This document shows, one piece after another, positions 23,303 through 31,123 of a stretch of 64,000 nt of DNA. The notes below the pieces were generated by a model. That model was given only the letters and a program-made list of their open reading frames with translations, did not search any database and was not told the origin of the DNA. The DNA is taken from NCBI GenBank assembly GCA_016296505.1, contig JAEDJD010000010.1, positions 1 to 64,000 of the forward strand, in the 5' to 3' direction. Position numbers and translations under genes: made by a program. Every line of letters begins with the position of its first letter. Positions within the stretch are counted from its first letter, which is position 1. The DNA comes from Oscillospiraceae bacterium (GTDB lineage Bacteria > Bacillota > Clostridia > Oscillospirales > Ruminococcaceae).

Positions 23303-23986
23303 CTATAATTTCATCATACGATACCCAATACCGATATGTGTTTGTATCAGCGCCTGACTGCTGTCACTCAGCTTTTTTCGCAGGGTAGCCATAAATACAC
23401 GCAGGGAGGCTTCGCTGTTATCCGCAGGAGTTCCCCATACACTTTGGATAATGTACTTATGCGTCAGCACCTTGCCGACATTCTTGGCAAGCAGGCAAAG
23501 CAGCTTGTATTCTATCGGTGTCAGGTGAAGTTCTTCATCATCAAGGTGAACACAGCCCGAAGCATAGTCTATCCGTAATCTGCCATTGACAAACTCCGTG
23601 ACCGAGATGTTTTCGGACTTCATAAGCCGCCTTTGTATCACCCTGAGCCTTGCGAGAAGTTCATCAACAGAGAAAGGCTTTGTCAGGTAATCATCTGCAC
23701 CTTTGTCAAGGGCTGTTATCTTGTCCCTGTCCTCGCTCCTTGCACTGACTATGATGATAGGAACATCGCTCCAAGTGCGTATATGCTCTATCACCTCAAC
23801 GCCGTCAATATCAGGCAGTCCAAGGTCAAGTATGATAATATCAGGCTTATGCGAAGCGCTGAGCATGATCGCTTCATTGCCCCTGACAGCAGTAATAAAG
23901 CGATAGTCATTCATTTTAAGAGTAGTTGTAATAAGATTTCTGATAGGCTTGTCGTCCTCCACCACCAGAACAAGATATTCATTCAT
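23303..23986 (-). CDS. kdpE: KdpE-like OmpR-family response regulator
   Basis: The 227-aa protein has a receiver domain (acidic pocket E10-D11-D12, phosphorylation site D54 in ILDLGLPDIDG, switch Lys in TKPFSVDEL) and an OmpR/PhoB winged helix (~130-225; LTPIEYKLLCLLAKN, TLRKKLSD, THIGIGYRM). Closest in pattern to KdpE. Its start overlaps the end of the sensor kinase gene by 8 bp, so they form a pair. No kdpFABC genes are in the window; the linked transport genes are TrkH/TrkA, whose promoter region carries 11-bp-spaced repeats typical of OmpR-family binding. Regulation of TrkAH is therefore inferred. Confidence 0.88.
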   Translation of the reverse strand: MNEYLVLVVEDDKPIRNLITTTLKMNDYRFITAVRGNEAIMLSASHKPDIIILDLGLPDIDGVEVIEHIRTWSDVPIIIVSARSEDRDKITALDKGADDYLTKPFSVDELLARLRVIQRRLMKSENISVTEFVNGRLRIDYASGCVHLDDEELHLTPIEYKLLCLLAKNVGKVLTHKYIIQSVWGTPADNSEASLRVFMATLRKKLSDSSQALIQTHIGIGYRMMKL

Positions 23987-25097
23987 TCAAATCGACCTCT
24001 CCTATTGGCAGAGTAAAGCTGACAACTGTACCGTTTGGTATGTTGTCGCTGACAGATATAGTACCGCCGTGTGAAGTAATAATTGACCTGCACAGTGCAA
24101 GCCCCAGCCCCAGACTTCTTCTGCTGTCTGAGGAACGGCTGCCGCCCGTATAGAACATATCAAATACCTTTTCTTTTTCTTCATCGAAGATACCAGTGCC
24201 GTGATCGGACACGGATATCACAACAGCATACGCATTTTCTCGGCGCACACTGACGGTAACATCAGAATCCTCATCACTGTACTTGACAGCATTATCCATA
24301 AGATTGACTATGACCTGTACGATAAGGTTCGCATCTGCCATAACAGGGATTATCTCGTCATACATATCAACGATGATATTTCGCTTTGGGTGAGTGCGTT
24401 CGGTGTGTCTGACAGCCTCCTGAACAATGTCATCAAGTATCTCTACCGAGATATTGAGCTGCATTCTGCCGTCCTCAATTCGTGTAGCGTATAAAAGATT
24501 TTCCACCATTCCGATAAGCCACATTGATTCGGAATAAATATCCGTGTATATCTGCTGACGTGCTGATTCATCAAGCGTATCGCCGCCGGAAATGAGCGTA
24601 CTGGCATTGCCTGATATGGAGGTCAGCGGTGTTCTGAGATCATGGGATATGGAACGGAGCATATCAGCTCTAAGCTGTTCATTCTGCGCCAGAAGTGCCG
24701 CCTCCTCCTTTTCACGGGCATTCTGCTCGGCGATCAGGATATTGCGTTTCAGCTTATTGGCAAGCGTTCCTGCAATGAACGCTGTAATAAACATCGTCAC
24801 AAATGTGACGGGATAGCCTGCATCGTGAGCTGAAAGAGAAAACTCAGGATAGGTGAAGAAGCAGTTGAAAAGCACTACTCCTACTAATGATGATATCAGG
24901 CAGAAATACATCTTTGATGTAAAAATGGATATCACAAGCACAGCAATAATATACAGCATGATAATGTCCGCATCGGCAAGTTGAAAGGCTTTGAATGCGT
25001 ATCCGGCAAGTGTTGCGGCGGTCAGCACCACAAGACATATAGCGGAGTCTTTGAACACAGAAAACGCTTTAGAGCTTTTTATAGAATTAGCAGTCAT
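23979..25097 (-). CDS. KdpD-like sensor histidine kinase lacking the N-terminal KdpD/USP domains
   Basis: Starting at the ATG at 25097 (a GTG three codons earlier is possible), the ~372-aa protein has a DUF4118 membrane region with about four helices (~15-125; VFLVVLTAA-like, IIMLYIIAVLVISIF, MYFCLISSLVGVVLF, FVTMFITAFIAGTLAN). A HisKA domain follows (SISHDLRTPLTSISG, phospho-His) and then a HATPase domain (NLMDNAVKYS, SDHGTGIFDE, GLGLALCRSIITSHGG). Classical KdpD is ~890 aa with cytosolic KdpD and USP domains in front; this short form keeps only the transmembrane sensor and kinase. It lies in an operon with TrkH, TrkA and KdpE. Confidence 0.88.
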   Translation of the reverse strand: MTANSIKSSKAFSVFKDSAICLVVLTAATLAGYAFKAFQLADADIIMLYIIAVLVISIFTSKMYFCLISSLVGVVLFNCFFTYPEFSLSAHDAGYPVTFVTMFITAFIAGTLANKLKRNILIAEQNAREKEEAALLAQNEQLRADMLRSISHDLRTPLTSISGNASTLISGGDTLDESARQQIYTDIYSESMWLIGMVENLLYATRIEDGRMQLNISVEILDDIVQEAVRHTERTHPKRNIIVDMYDEIIPVMADANLIVQVIVNLMDNAVKYSDEDSDVTVSVRRENAYAVVISVSDHGTGIFDEEKEKVFDMFYTGGSRSSDSRRSLGLGLALCRSIITSHGGTISVSDNIPNGTVVSFTLPIGEVDLNE

Positions 25098-25114
25098 AAG
25101 GATCACCCTTGTTA

Positions 25115-25276
25115 TTATAACATATCACTTTTCTGTTCGTCAACATCATCTTCTGACAGGTTGTGTCCATGGCTGCTCTTTTGTATCTCCTCGATGAATT
25201 CATCTACTTTTTTCATAATATAAAAGCCGTAGAGAAACATTGCTCCTACAGACAGTGCAAGCAGAACATCTCTCAC
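25115..25276 (-). CDS. Small single-span membrane protein in the Trk operon
   Basis: I choose the GTG at 25276 because CTAGGAG lies nine nt upstream, inside the end of trkA; the longer frame from 25303 would overlap trkA. The 53-aa product has one membrane helix (VLLALSVGAMFLYGFYIM) followed by a charged, acidic tail (EDDVDEQKS). It lies between trkA and the sensor kinase and may be a small subunit or regulator of either. No family recognised. Confidence 0.6.
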   Translation of the reverse strand: MRDVLLALSVGAMFLYGFYIMKKVDEFIEEIQKSSHGHNLSEDDVDEQKSDML

Positions 25277-25287
25277 ACGATCATCTC

Positions 25288-25932
25288 CTAGATTCTGAAA
25301 CATTTCTGGATATCCCGAACCTCACCTATGACAAATGCGATGTCATCAGTTTTAATTACAGTGTCCGGTGCAGGGATAAATACCTCTGCTCCGCGTTTGA
25401 TCGTCAGAATATTGATATTGAATTTCTTTCGTATATCGATCTGTGACAGCGACTTTCCGAACCAGTCCTTCGGTACTTTCAGTTCGTAGATCGAGTAATT
25501 GTTATCCAGATGAATAAAGTCGAGTATGCTGTCTGATGCATATTTTGTAGCGATGCGAAGTGCCATCTGCATCTCAGGATAGACAACCTCATCGGCTCCG
25601 TTTTTAAGCAGGAATTTCATTTGTACATCATTTGTCGCACGGGATATGACTTTCTTTGCCCCCAGCTCCTTGAGCAAAGACGTTGTTTCTAGAGAGGACT
25701 GAAACAGGCTGCCGAGGGCAACGATACAAACATCATAGTCTCCTACACCAAGCGAACGGAGAAATTCCTCGTTGGTGCTGTCACCGATCCTTGCGTTGGT
25801 CACATAGGGCAGGATATCGTTGATACGCTCCTCATTTTCATCTACTGCCATGACCTCACACCGAAGCTCCTCCATGCGTCTGGCAATATGACTGCCGAAT
25901 TGACCTACTCCGATAATTAAAACTGTTTTCAT
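25288..25932 (-). CDS. trkA: TrkA/KtrA-type potassium channel regulatory subunit
   Basis: The 214-aa protein has an RCK N domain with Rossmann motif GVGQFGSHIARR, acidic VDENEERIN at the end of strand 2 (NAD/ATP site), and IVALGSLFQSSLETTSLLKELGA. A C-terminal RCK_C domain follows (~135-214; ELKVPKDWFGKSLSQIDIR, ILTIKRG, DDIAFVIGEVRDIQKC). It forms the cytosolic gating ring for the TrkH-type channel encoded 12 bp upstream. Confidence 0.92.
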   Translation of the reverse strand: MKTVLIIGVGQFGSHIARRMEELRCEVMAVDENEERINDILPYVTNARIGDSTNEEFLRSLGVGDYDVCIVALGSLFQSSLETTSLLKELGAKKVISRATNDVQMKFLLKNGADEVVYPEMQMALRIATKYASDSILDFIHLDNNYSIYELKVPKDWFGKSLSQIDIRKKFNINILTIKRGAEVFIPAPDTVIKTDDIAFVIGEVRDIQKCFRI

Positions 25933-25944
25933 ATATAAGACTCC

Positions 25945-27288
25945 TTATCCTACAGATATTTTTTCAAGCGGTAAGCGTGAATTCTGACTGTCCGCCGACG
26001 GAAGAGCTGCATAAATGAATGTCAGTCCGCCGACTCTCCCGAAAAACATAAGTATCATCAGTATCACACGGGATACAGCAGACAGACCGCTTGTAATGCC
26101 GAGTGTCAGCCCTACAGTACCGATAGCTGAGCCTGTTTCAAACAGACAGGTCAGCAGCGGTAGATTTTCCACTCTGCTGATAATGATACCGCTTGTAAAG
26201 AACAATACAAGATACATAAACAAAACAGCGCCTGCACTGCGGACAGCTTCGTCTGATATTCTTCTTTTGAAGCACTGCACATCATTTCTGCGGCTTAACA
26301 CTGTGATCGCAGCAAGGAACAGAACAGCAAAAGTCGCTGTTTTCATACCGCCTGCGGTGGAACCGGGAGAACCGCCTATAAGCATAAGAATGATTATAAT
26401 GGCTGTACCTGATTCATCCATAGCAGCGAGATCAGTCGTGTTAAAGCCTGCGGTTCGTGTTGTGACAGACTGAAACAGTGAATGGATCGTCCGGTCATGG
26501 ATAGTCTCACGGTCATATTCACAAAAAAAGAAATACAGCGCAGGCAGAACGATCAAGACAGCAGATGTCATCAGTACGACCTTGCTTTGCAGAGAGAAGC
26601 GCCTGATCCTGTGCTTGTGTGTTCCGATATCGCCCCAGACGAGAAAGCCGATGCCTCCCGTAATAATTAGCAGTATAATGATGATATTGAGATAGATGTT
26701 GCTGTGGTAAAAGGTCAGCGATGAGAACGGTTCTCTTATGCCGAACAGATCAAAGCCTGCATTGCAAAAAGCCGATATGCTGTGAAACAAGGAATACCAC
26801 AGTCCCTTAGCGATACCAAGATCATTGCAGAAAACGGGTGCAAGCAAAGCCGCACCGATCATCTCTATGATAAGTGATGTTTTAAGGATAAAGCCTGTCA
26901 GCTTCACAATACCGCCTACCTGCGGTGCGGAGATGGATTCCTGCATCGTACTGCGCTGCCACAGACCGATTTTCCGCCCTGATGCTCTAATGATTGCAAG
27001 CCCGATGGTGATAACGCCCATACCTCCGATCTGTATTAGCATCAGAATGACCGCCTGCCCGAACAGAGACCAGTATGTAGCAGTATCCTTTACAACAAGC
27101 CCAGTCACACAGGTAGCTGAAACGGCTGTGAACATTGCATCAGGGAATGAAGTCACACACCGCTGCCTTGATGAGATCGGCAGCATCAGAAGCAGCGTAC
27201 CTACCAGAATTAGGCAAAAGAAACTGATAATGATGACCTGAAATGAAGTCATATGAGTTCTGTTTTTTACTCTATTTATATGTAACAT
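25945..27288 (-). CDS. trkH: TrkH/KtrB-type potassium uptake channel subunit
   Basis: Start ATG at 27288, preceded by GAGAGGTG; a TTG six codons earlier is less likely. The 447-aa protein shows the four-fold M1-P-M2 arrangement of the SKT superfamily with filter regions SATCVTGLVVKD, SAFCNAGFDLFG, TRTAGFNTTDLA and GSAIGTVGLTLG. GGSPGSTAGGMKT marks the gating loop region. It imports K+ (and possibly Na+) with the TrkA ring. First gene of a five-gene operon with trkA, a small protein and the kinase/regulator pair. Confidence 0.92.
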   Translation of the reverse strand: MLHINRVKNRTHMTSFQVIIISFFCLILVGTLLLMLPISSRQRCVTSFPDAMFTAVSATCVTGLVVKDTATYWSLFGQAVILMLIQIGGMGVITIGLAIIRASGRKIGLWQRSTMQESISAPQVGGIVKLTGFILKTSLIIEMIGAALLAPVFCNDLGIAKGLWYSLFHSISAFCNAGFDLFGIREPFSSLTFYHSNIYLNIIIILLIITGGIGFLVWGDIGTHKHRIRRFSLQSKVVLMTSAVLIVLPALYFFFCEYDRETIHDRTIHSLFQSVTTRTAGFNTTDLAAMDESGTAIIIILMLIGGSPGSTAGGMKTATFAVLFLAAITVLSRRNDVQCFKRRISDEAVRSAGAVLFMYLVLFFTSGIIISRVENLPLLTCLFETGSAIGTVGLTLGITSGLSAVSRVILMILMFFGRVGGLTFIYAALPSADSQNSRLPLEKISVG

Positions 27289-27317
27289 CGTACACCTCTC
27301 GTTCAAATGATAGCTTT

Positions 27318-27382
27318 ATTATATCACATGAGCGGTTAAGGTGCGGTTAAGATTACGGTTACGGTGTTAAGATTTCGTTAAG
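27318..27382 (-). promoter_or_regulatory. Promoter with tandem GTTAAG boxes upstream of trkH
   Basis: On the minus strand TATAAT (27318-27323, with TGTGA before it) is preceded by four CTTAAC boxes, seen as GTTAAG on the plus strand at 27335, 27346, 27366 and 27377. The steps are 11, 20 and 11 bp, with a related GGTTACGGTTACGG in the 20-bp gap. Eleven-bp direct repeats just above a -10 without a good -35 are a hallmark of activation by an OmpR-family regulator, here plausibly the KdpE-like protein of the same operon. Confidence 0.6.
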
Positions 27383-27655
27383 GCACAATATTGATGTGTG
27401 CTACTTGCCCGTAGTCTATTGGCGCACCTATAATCCGTTCCTTACAAGTCCGTTTCAGCATTATGGCGTGCGCCACAACAAAAGCATACTCTATTGGAAC
27501 TGAATAACAGGTAAAGCCCTGAGATTTGCTTGTACAAGCATTTCTCCTGGCTTTTCTTTTCAAACGGTTAGTCTGTTGCTCTACAAGATGATGATATGTA
27601 GGTTTATTAGGTGCGGTCAATTATCAGCATAATGCGTAAAATCGCTGATTTGGGA
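27383..27655. other. Intergenic stretch without identifiable gene
   Basis: An 80-codon minus frame (27378-27620) is open here but has no SD, no promoter of its own and no similarity I recognise; it also overlaps the repeat boxes of the trkH promoter. I see no RNA gene or insertion-sequence end. Confidence 0.4.
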
Positions 27656-27684
27656 TTGACGAGTATTCAGTTCTGTGCTATAAT
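27656..27684 (+). promoter_or_regulatory. Sigma-A promoter for the short 27729 gene
   Basis: TTGACG, 17-bp spacer, TATAAT, 45 bp before the start codon; near consensus. Confidence 0.75.
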
Positions 27685-27728
27685 GGGAAATAGATGGTAT
27701 ATAATAATTCCCGCGAGGTGAATAGTAA

Positions 27729-27878
27729 TGTCAAAACAAGTACACTTGAGAATTGACGATTATGTATATGAAGCACTTACAAGCTATACAGCAAGTGCTG
27801 GTATTTCTGTGCAGGATAGCGTTTCTTTTGCTATTGTTCAGATGCTCGATATCGGGGATGGGGACGGCAGGACTTAAA
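27729..27878 (+). pseudogene. Small ribbon-helix-helix-like protein, probably cut short
   Basis: With its own promoter and SD (GAGGTGAATAGTA), the frame encodes MSKQVHLRIDDYVYEALTSY, then a helix (TASAGISVQDSVSFAIVQML), a plausible CopG/RHH-type start. After about residue 40 the sequence becomes DIGDGDGRT-stop. That tail coincides with the end of an unrelated sequence readable on the other strand, so the C-terminus was probably replaced. Confidence 0.5.
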
Positions 27879-28154
27879 ACATAGTGCGTTCCGTCTGAAA
27901 AGGTTTCGCTGCAGTGTTCAAAAAAATCGGTACTACTTTCATTCTTCCAGCCGCTGTGGAAATTGATGCCTCTGCTTTTTCCTGTTGAGAATGAGCCTCT
28001 GTAAATGGAGAAATCATTGTTCACGGTGTTTTCGGAGTAAAGATTGATGTATTTCAGATAGATTCCACTGTAAAACGGAGCGTCGGAATTGCTGTTTGCG
28101 GTGGTATCGAGAATATAGAATGCACCGCTTGCAGGAGCAATCTGCATATTCAGG
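27850..28154 (-). pseudogene. Orphan coding fragment of unknown (possibly phage structural) origin
   Basis: The minus frame reads QIAPASGAFYILDTTANSNS, then APFYSGIYLKYINLYSE, NDFSIYRGSFSTGKSRGI and NFHSGWKNES, a beta-rich composition like phage receptor-binding or tail C-terminal domains. It has no start of its own. It is bounded on one side by the RHH-like fragment and on the other by a recombinase fragment. Family not recognised. Confidence 0.4.
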
Positions 28155-28264
28155 TAGAGCAGAAGCGTATTCACAATCGTGACAAAGATAGTTATATCTA
28201 TGCCTATCTCCGACAAAACCAATGGAAAGACTTGACCGTAAGGGTTTGTCTTGATGTTGGGTGA
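28155..28264 (+). pseudogene. Internally deleted serine recombinase remnant
   Basis: The plus frame reads EQKRIHNRDKDSYIYA joined to YLRQNQWKDLTVRVCLDVG and a stop. These match two distant parts of the 14.7-16.4 kb recombinase (EQKRITNRDRDSYIYE near its middle; YLRQNQWEDITLVMSLELGK at its end) with roughly 360 codons missing between. A terminator follows, as for the longer relative. Confidence 0.8.
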
Positions 28265-28273
28265 ATAAACAAA

Positions 28274-28309
28274 TCGACGCCCCTGTTCTTAGAAACAGGG
28301 GCGTTTTGT
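28274..28309 (+). terminator. Terminator following the recombinase remnant
   Basis: CGCCCCTGTT / AACAGGGGCG stem (loop about 6 nt) followed by TTTTGTC. Confidence 0.85.
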
Positions 28310-28321
28310 CATATATATAGA

Positions 28322-28372
28322 AATCCACAGACGCACTATCAAAATAGTATGCCTGTGGTTTTTTTATTTCTT
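28322..28372 (+). terminator. Hairpin with T run at the right long direct repeat
   Basis: CCACAG ... CTATcaaaATAG ... CTGTGG stem ending in TTTTTTTATTTC. Its right arm is the first part of the long repeat copy 2. Confidence 0.55.
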
Positions 28373-28430
28373 TGAAAACTCTGCTACAATCCGTCCCAGA
28401 AGTTCATACTGCTCTGCGGACAGATGTTTT
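28348..28430. repeat. Long direct repeat copy 2 (right flank of potassium module)
   Basis: About 90% identical to 23128-23209 in the same orientation. Flanks the trk/kdp genes and the 27.7-28.3 kb mosaic, 5.2 kb from the first copy. The remaining gap to 28498 holds no recognised gene. Confidence 0.8.
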
Positions 28431-28498
28431 TTCATTCCTTATGATCGCTTCACGGAATGCATTCGCAGGATATTTTCTCAATTCTTCAGAATTGCAAT

Positions 28499-28861
28499 TT
28501 ACTGAACAAGCATATCGTTTATAAGCGTTATTATCTCCGCAGGTTTCAGAGTTTTACCAGAGGATACGAGCTTTTCATTGACCACTAGCGCAGGCATTGA
28601 CATTACACCATACTCCATGATCTTCTGCAAGTCTGTGATATACTCGACCTCGATGCCCATGCCTTCTACAGCCTTAACAGTGTTGTCATAGAGCTGATGA
28701 CAGGCTTTGCAGCCAGAGCCAAGAACCTTGATACAGCAGATACCGTCAACAGTTTTACCGCAGCAAGTGGATGTTGTCTCGCTTATAGGCTGTTCTCTGC
28801 CGCAACAGCAGCATAGAGTTCCCTCTTTCTTTTCTTCCTTTTTCTTTCCGAACAATGCCAT
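28499..28861 (-). CDS. Thioredoxin-family protein with Cys-rich N-terminus
   Basis: The 120-aa protein has a C-terminal thioredoxin-like (small TM0996/MTH895 type) domain. VLGSGCKACHQLYDNTVKAV gives the CxxC redox site (C-K-A-C), with EYGVMSMPALVVNEKLVSSG containing the cis-Pro. The N-terminal 45 residues contain an unusual cysteine set (LCCCCGRE ... TCCGKTVDGICC) that may bind a metal or Fe-S cluster. It lies 12 bp after the permease gene and probably delivers electrons or metal to it. No signal peptide. Confidence 0.85.
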   Translation of the reverse strand: MALFGKKKEEKKEGTLCCCCGREQPISETTSTCCGKTVDGICCIKVLGSGCKACHQLYDNTVKAVEGMGIEVEYITDLQKIMEYGVMSMPALVVNEKLVSSGKTLKPAEIITLINDMLVQ

Positions 28862-28873
28862 GATATGTACCTC

Positions 28874-29869
28874 CTAAACAATGTAATTTTGAATGATCTG
28901 AAAGAAATATCCGGCAAGGATAATTCCCAGCGTACAAACGGCTATGAAAATGCCGAGCAGCTTAGGCTTTATTACTTTTTTCAGCATGATCATCGACGGG
29001 AGCGATAGCGTAATAACGCTCATCAAAAAGGCGAGAACAACGCCGAGGTTTGCTCCCTTGGCGACCAACGCTTCTGCAATGGGAATACAACCGAAAATAT
29101 CTGCATACATAGGTATGCCGCAAATTGCTGCAATGATAACGCCGAAGGGATTTCCCGTTCCGAGAACTTTGACGATCCATTCCTCCGGTGTCCAGTTGTG
29201 AATAAAGGCTCCGATTCCTACGCCGACTATGACATAGGGCAATACCTTTTTCGCGGTTTCAGCGACTTGCTCCCAAGCATATTTCAGACGGTCACGCTTT
29301 GTAAGTTCATTCTGCGGAGTATCCATGCTTTTGCCGTTCCGGATAAACGCCTCCACCTGATCTTCAAGGTGCAGTTTTTCAATGAAAGTACCGCCTGCGA
29401 CTGCAATCACAAGCCCCAGCAGTACATATACAACCGCAACCTTCCAGCCGAATATACTCATCAGCAGAACAAGCGAGCCTAAGTCAACCATTGGCGATGA
29501 TATCAGGAATGAAAACGTCACGCCCAGCGGAAGTCCTGCGCTTGTAAAACCCATAAACAACGGTATTGAGGAACAGGAGCAGAACGGTGTGACTGTGCCA
29601 AGCAAAGCAGCGATACAGTTTGCTCCGATTCCGTGAAACCTGCCGAGTATCTTTTTTACTCTCTCAGGAGGGAAATAGCTTTGTATATATGTGATTATAA
29701 ATATCAAAATACAGAGCAGAGCCAAAATTTTTATCGTATCATAGAGGAAGAATTGCAGACTTCCGCCGAGCTTGCTGCCGGTATCAAGACCGCAGACGTT
29801 CAACAGGGAGCCAATCAGCCTGTTCAGCCATTTCATGCCGAATATCTCGTCCTGAATCAAGTCCCACAC
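28874..29869 (-). CDS. Permease of the UPF0718 / ArsP-like family
   Basis: The 331-aa polytopic membrane protein (about eight helices) carries the family signature TPFCSCSSIPLFMGFTSAG near residue 100 with conserved Cys, mirrored by a second conserved region GIPMYADIFGCIPIAEAL. Members include ArsP, which exports trivalent organoarsenicals; other members have unknown substrates. Co-transcription with a thioredoxin-like protein, a C-GCAxxG-C-C protein and an ArsR regulator supports handling of a thiol-reactive metalloid or metal. Start 2 bp after the previous stop. Confidence 0.85.
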   Translation of the reverse strand: MWDLIQDEIFGMKWLNRLIGSLLNVCGLDTGSKLGGSLQFFLYDTIKILALLCILIFIITYIQSYFPPERVKKILGRFHGIGANCIAALLGTVTPFCSCSSIPLFMGFTSAGLPLGVTFSFLISSPMVDLGSLVLLMSIFGWKVAVVYVLLGLVIAVAGGTFIEKLHLEDQVEAFIRNGKSMDTPQNELTKRDRLKYAWEQVAETAKKVLPYVIVGVGIGAFIHNWTPEEWIVKVLGTGNPFGVIIAAICGIPMYADIFGCIPIAEALVAKGANLGVVLAFLMSVITLSLPSMIMLKKVIKPKLLGIFIAVCTLGIILAGYFFQIIQNYIV

Positions 29870-29871
29870 TT

Positions 29872-30315
29872 TTATTCATCGCCTCCGAGCATTTCTGCAA
29901 CAATCTCTGCCGCTGCCCTTACCATTTCGGGACACAGTGTACCAAACAGACCATTTGACCTTGCATAGTTTCTTCCTTCTTCAGTTCTGAGATCGCAGCC
30001 GAGAATGTCGCGGCAGACATATGAACCCTTGTTTTTTTCAAATTCATCAAGGAACTTAACTGCCACAGTGCTGCCTTTGGCACGGCTCGCAGCGTCAAGG
30101 AGATCAAACTGACCGTATTTCATACCAAGAACCATCAGCGCACCGGTGCAGGCACCGCAGACCTCGCCTTTGTTCATTCCACCGCCGAAGCAAGCGCCGA
30201 TCTGCAATGCCTGCTTCTCAGTAATGCCGAACTGTTCCGCAAACGCCGCAAATACTGCCTGCGAACACATATAGCCTTCTTCATAATACTGTACTGCTTT
30301 CGTAACATGATCCAT
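29872..30315 (-). CDS. C-GCAxxG-C-C family protein
   Basis: The 147-aa protein has the family pattern: an N-terminal YEEGYMCSQAVFAAFAEQFG (Cys 17), IGACFGGGMNKGEVCGACTGALMVLG (the G-C-A/T core), then a Cys in SYVCRDILGCDLRT and a final Cys (GTLCPEMV). These redox or metal-linked proteins commonly neighbour oxidoreductases and ArsP-like permeases. Predicted cytosolic. Follows the ArsR gene by 74 bp and precedes the permease by 2 bp. Confidence 0.9.
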   Translation of the reverse strand: MDHVTKAVQYYEEGYMCSQAVFAAFAEQFGITEKQALQIGACFGGGMNKGEVCGACTGALMVLGMKYGQFDLLDAASRAKGSTVAVKFLDEFEKNKGSYVCRDILGCDLRTEEGRNYARSNGLFGTLCPEMVRAAAEIVAEMLGGDE

Positions 30316-30368
30316 TATCTTTTCCTCCGATAGTTATATTTAGATATGTCTATTTGATAATGCTGTGA

Positions 30369-30389
30369 TAAGCCGTATCGGAATACGGC
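30369..30389. other. Intercistronic hairpin between the ArsR and C-GCAxxG-C-C genes
   Basis: AGCCGTAT / ATACGGCT stem right after the ArsR stop, without a good T run. It may partly terminate or stabilise the transcript. Confidence 0.45.
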
Positions 30390-30701
30390 TCATTGCTTAT
30401 AACAGCAATTATTCTCATTTTCGCTTACCGCCGTGATATCTTTCAGGCAGTCCATCGCAACTTTCGCACCTTCTGCCGAAATAGAGTAGTGCATCCACTT
30501 CCCCTCTTTTCTGCCGACCACAAGGCCGCTGTCGCAGAGTATCTTCATATGGTGGGAAAGCGTCGGCTGACTCAGGTGCATTTTCTCAAGTAAATGACAG
30601 GCACATCGCTCACCGTTTTGCAGAATTCTGAAAATCTGTACACGGTTTTCATCGCACAGAGCTTTGAATATTACCGTGATCTGCTTATTTGAAGGCTCCA
30701 C
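30390..30701 (-). CDS. ArsR/SmtB-family metalloregulator
   Basis: The 103-aa protein starts at a GTG (30701) with GAGGTGAG upstream. It is a winged-helix repressor: FKALCDENRVQIFRIL, then GERCACHLLEKMHLSQPTLSHHMKIL with the C-x-C (C33, C35) that binds As(III)/Sb(III) or Cd/Pb in ArsR, and the wing GRKEGKWMHYSIS. It ends in NNCCYKQ, a possible extra thiol pair. It should repress its own operon (C-GCAxxG-C-C, permease, thioredoxin) until the metal binds. Confidence 0.92.
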   Translation of the reverse strand: MEPSNKQITVIFKALCDENRVQIFRILQNGERCACHLLEKMHLSQPTLSHHMKILCDSGLVVGRKEGKWMHYSISAEGAKVAMDCLKDITAVSENENNCCYKQ

Positions 30702-30730
30702 GTTCTCACCTCACATTGAAGATTTTCTAT

Positions 30731-30759
30731 ATTATAACACACAAATCGAAAAATGTCAA
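30731..30759 (-). promoter_or_regulatory. Sigma-A promoter of the ArsR operon
   Basis: TTGACA, 17-bp spacer, TATAAT; both boxes are perfect consensus. The start codon lies 30 bp further. An ArsR operator is expected to overlap. Confidence 0.85.
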
Positions 30760-30994
30760 TATGTTTTTGAAAAAAAGAAAACGCTCTCACAACGGGAACT
30801 GAACCGAACCATTTTGTACGGACAGCACAAAAGCGCCCCTATGTGAAAATGAATCAGGTACTGAACTGGCGCCGCAATTCATCTCTATTCAAAAGGATCT
30901 CATATCGGTGCATATCCTTCGTTTACGCATATCGAAAGATCAGAAACGAGTATGCTTCATGCAGCAAGTTGCCATTTTCATAGGGTAAGTTGCA
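30760..30994. other. Intergenic stretch, no gene seen
   Basis: Between the divergent ArsR and LytTR promoters. I see no open frame with an SD, no RNA gene and no strong hairpin. Confidence 0.4.
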
Positions 30995-31024
30995 TTGACA
31001 ATTTGTTTGATTTTATGATATGAT
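30995..31024 (+). promoter_or_regulatory. Promoter of the LytTR-DUF3021 operon
   Basis: TTGACA, 18-bp spacer, TATGAT, 99 bp before the LytTR start codon. Confidence 0.65.
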
Positions 31025-31123
31025 ATAGTTAAGATCATACTGTCAGGACGCTATATCAATTACTATGCCGGAATCTGATGAAAACGCTTGATATTGTACC
31101 AATTCAAAAAACGGAGGCTGGTC

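Noticed and set aside
27334..27382. Regularly spaced short repeats considered as a CRISPR remnant
   Set aside because: Units are only 6-7 bp with 11/20-bp steps directly above a -10 box; they fit regulator-binding sites. No cas gene or CRISPR array occurs anywhere in the window.
27378..27620. 80-codon minus-strand open frame upstream of trkH
   Set aside because: No SD or promoter, no recognisable similarity, overlaps the regulatory boxes of trkH.
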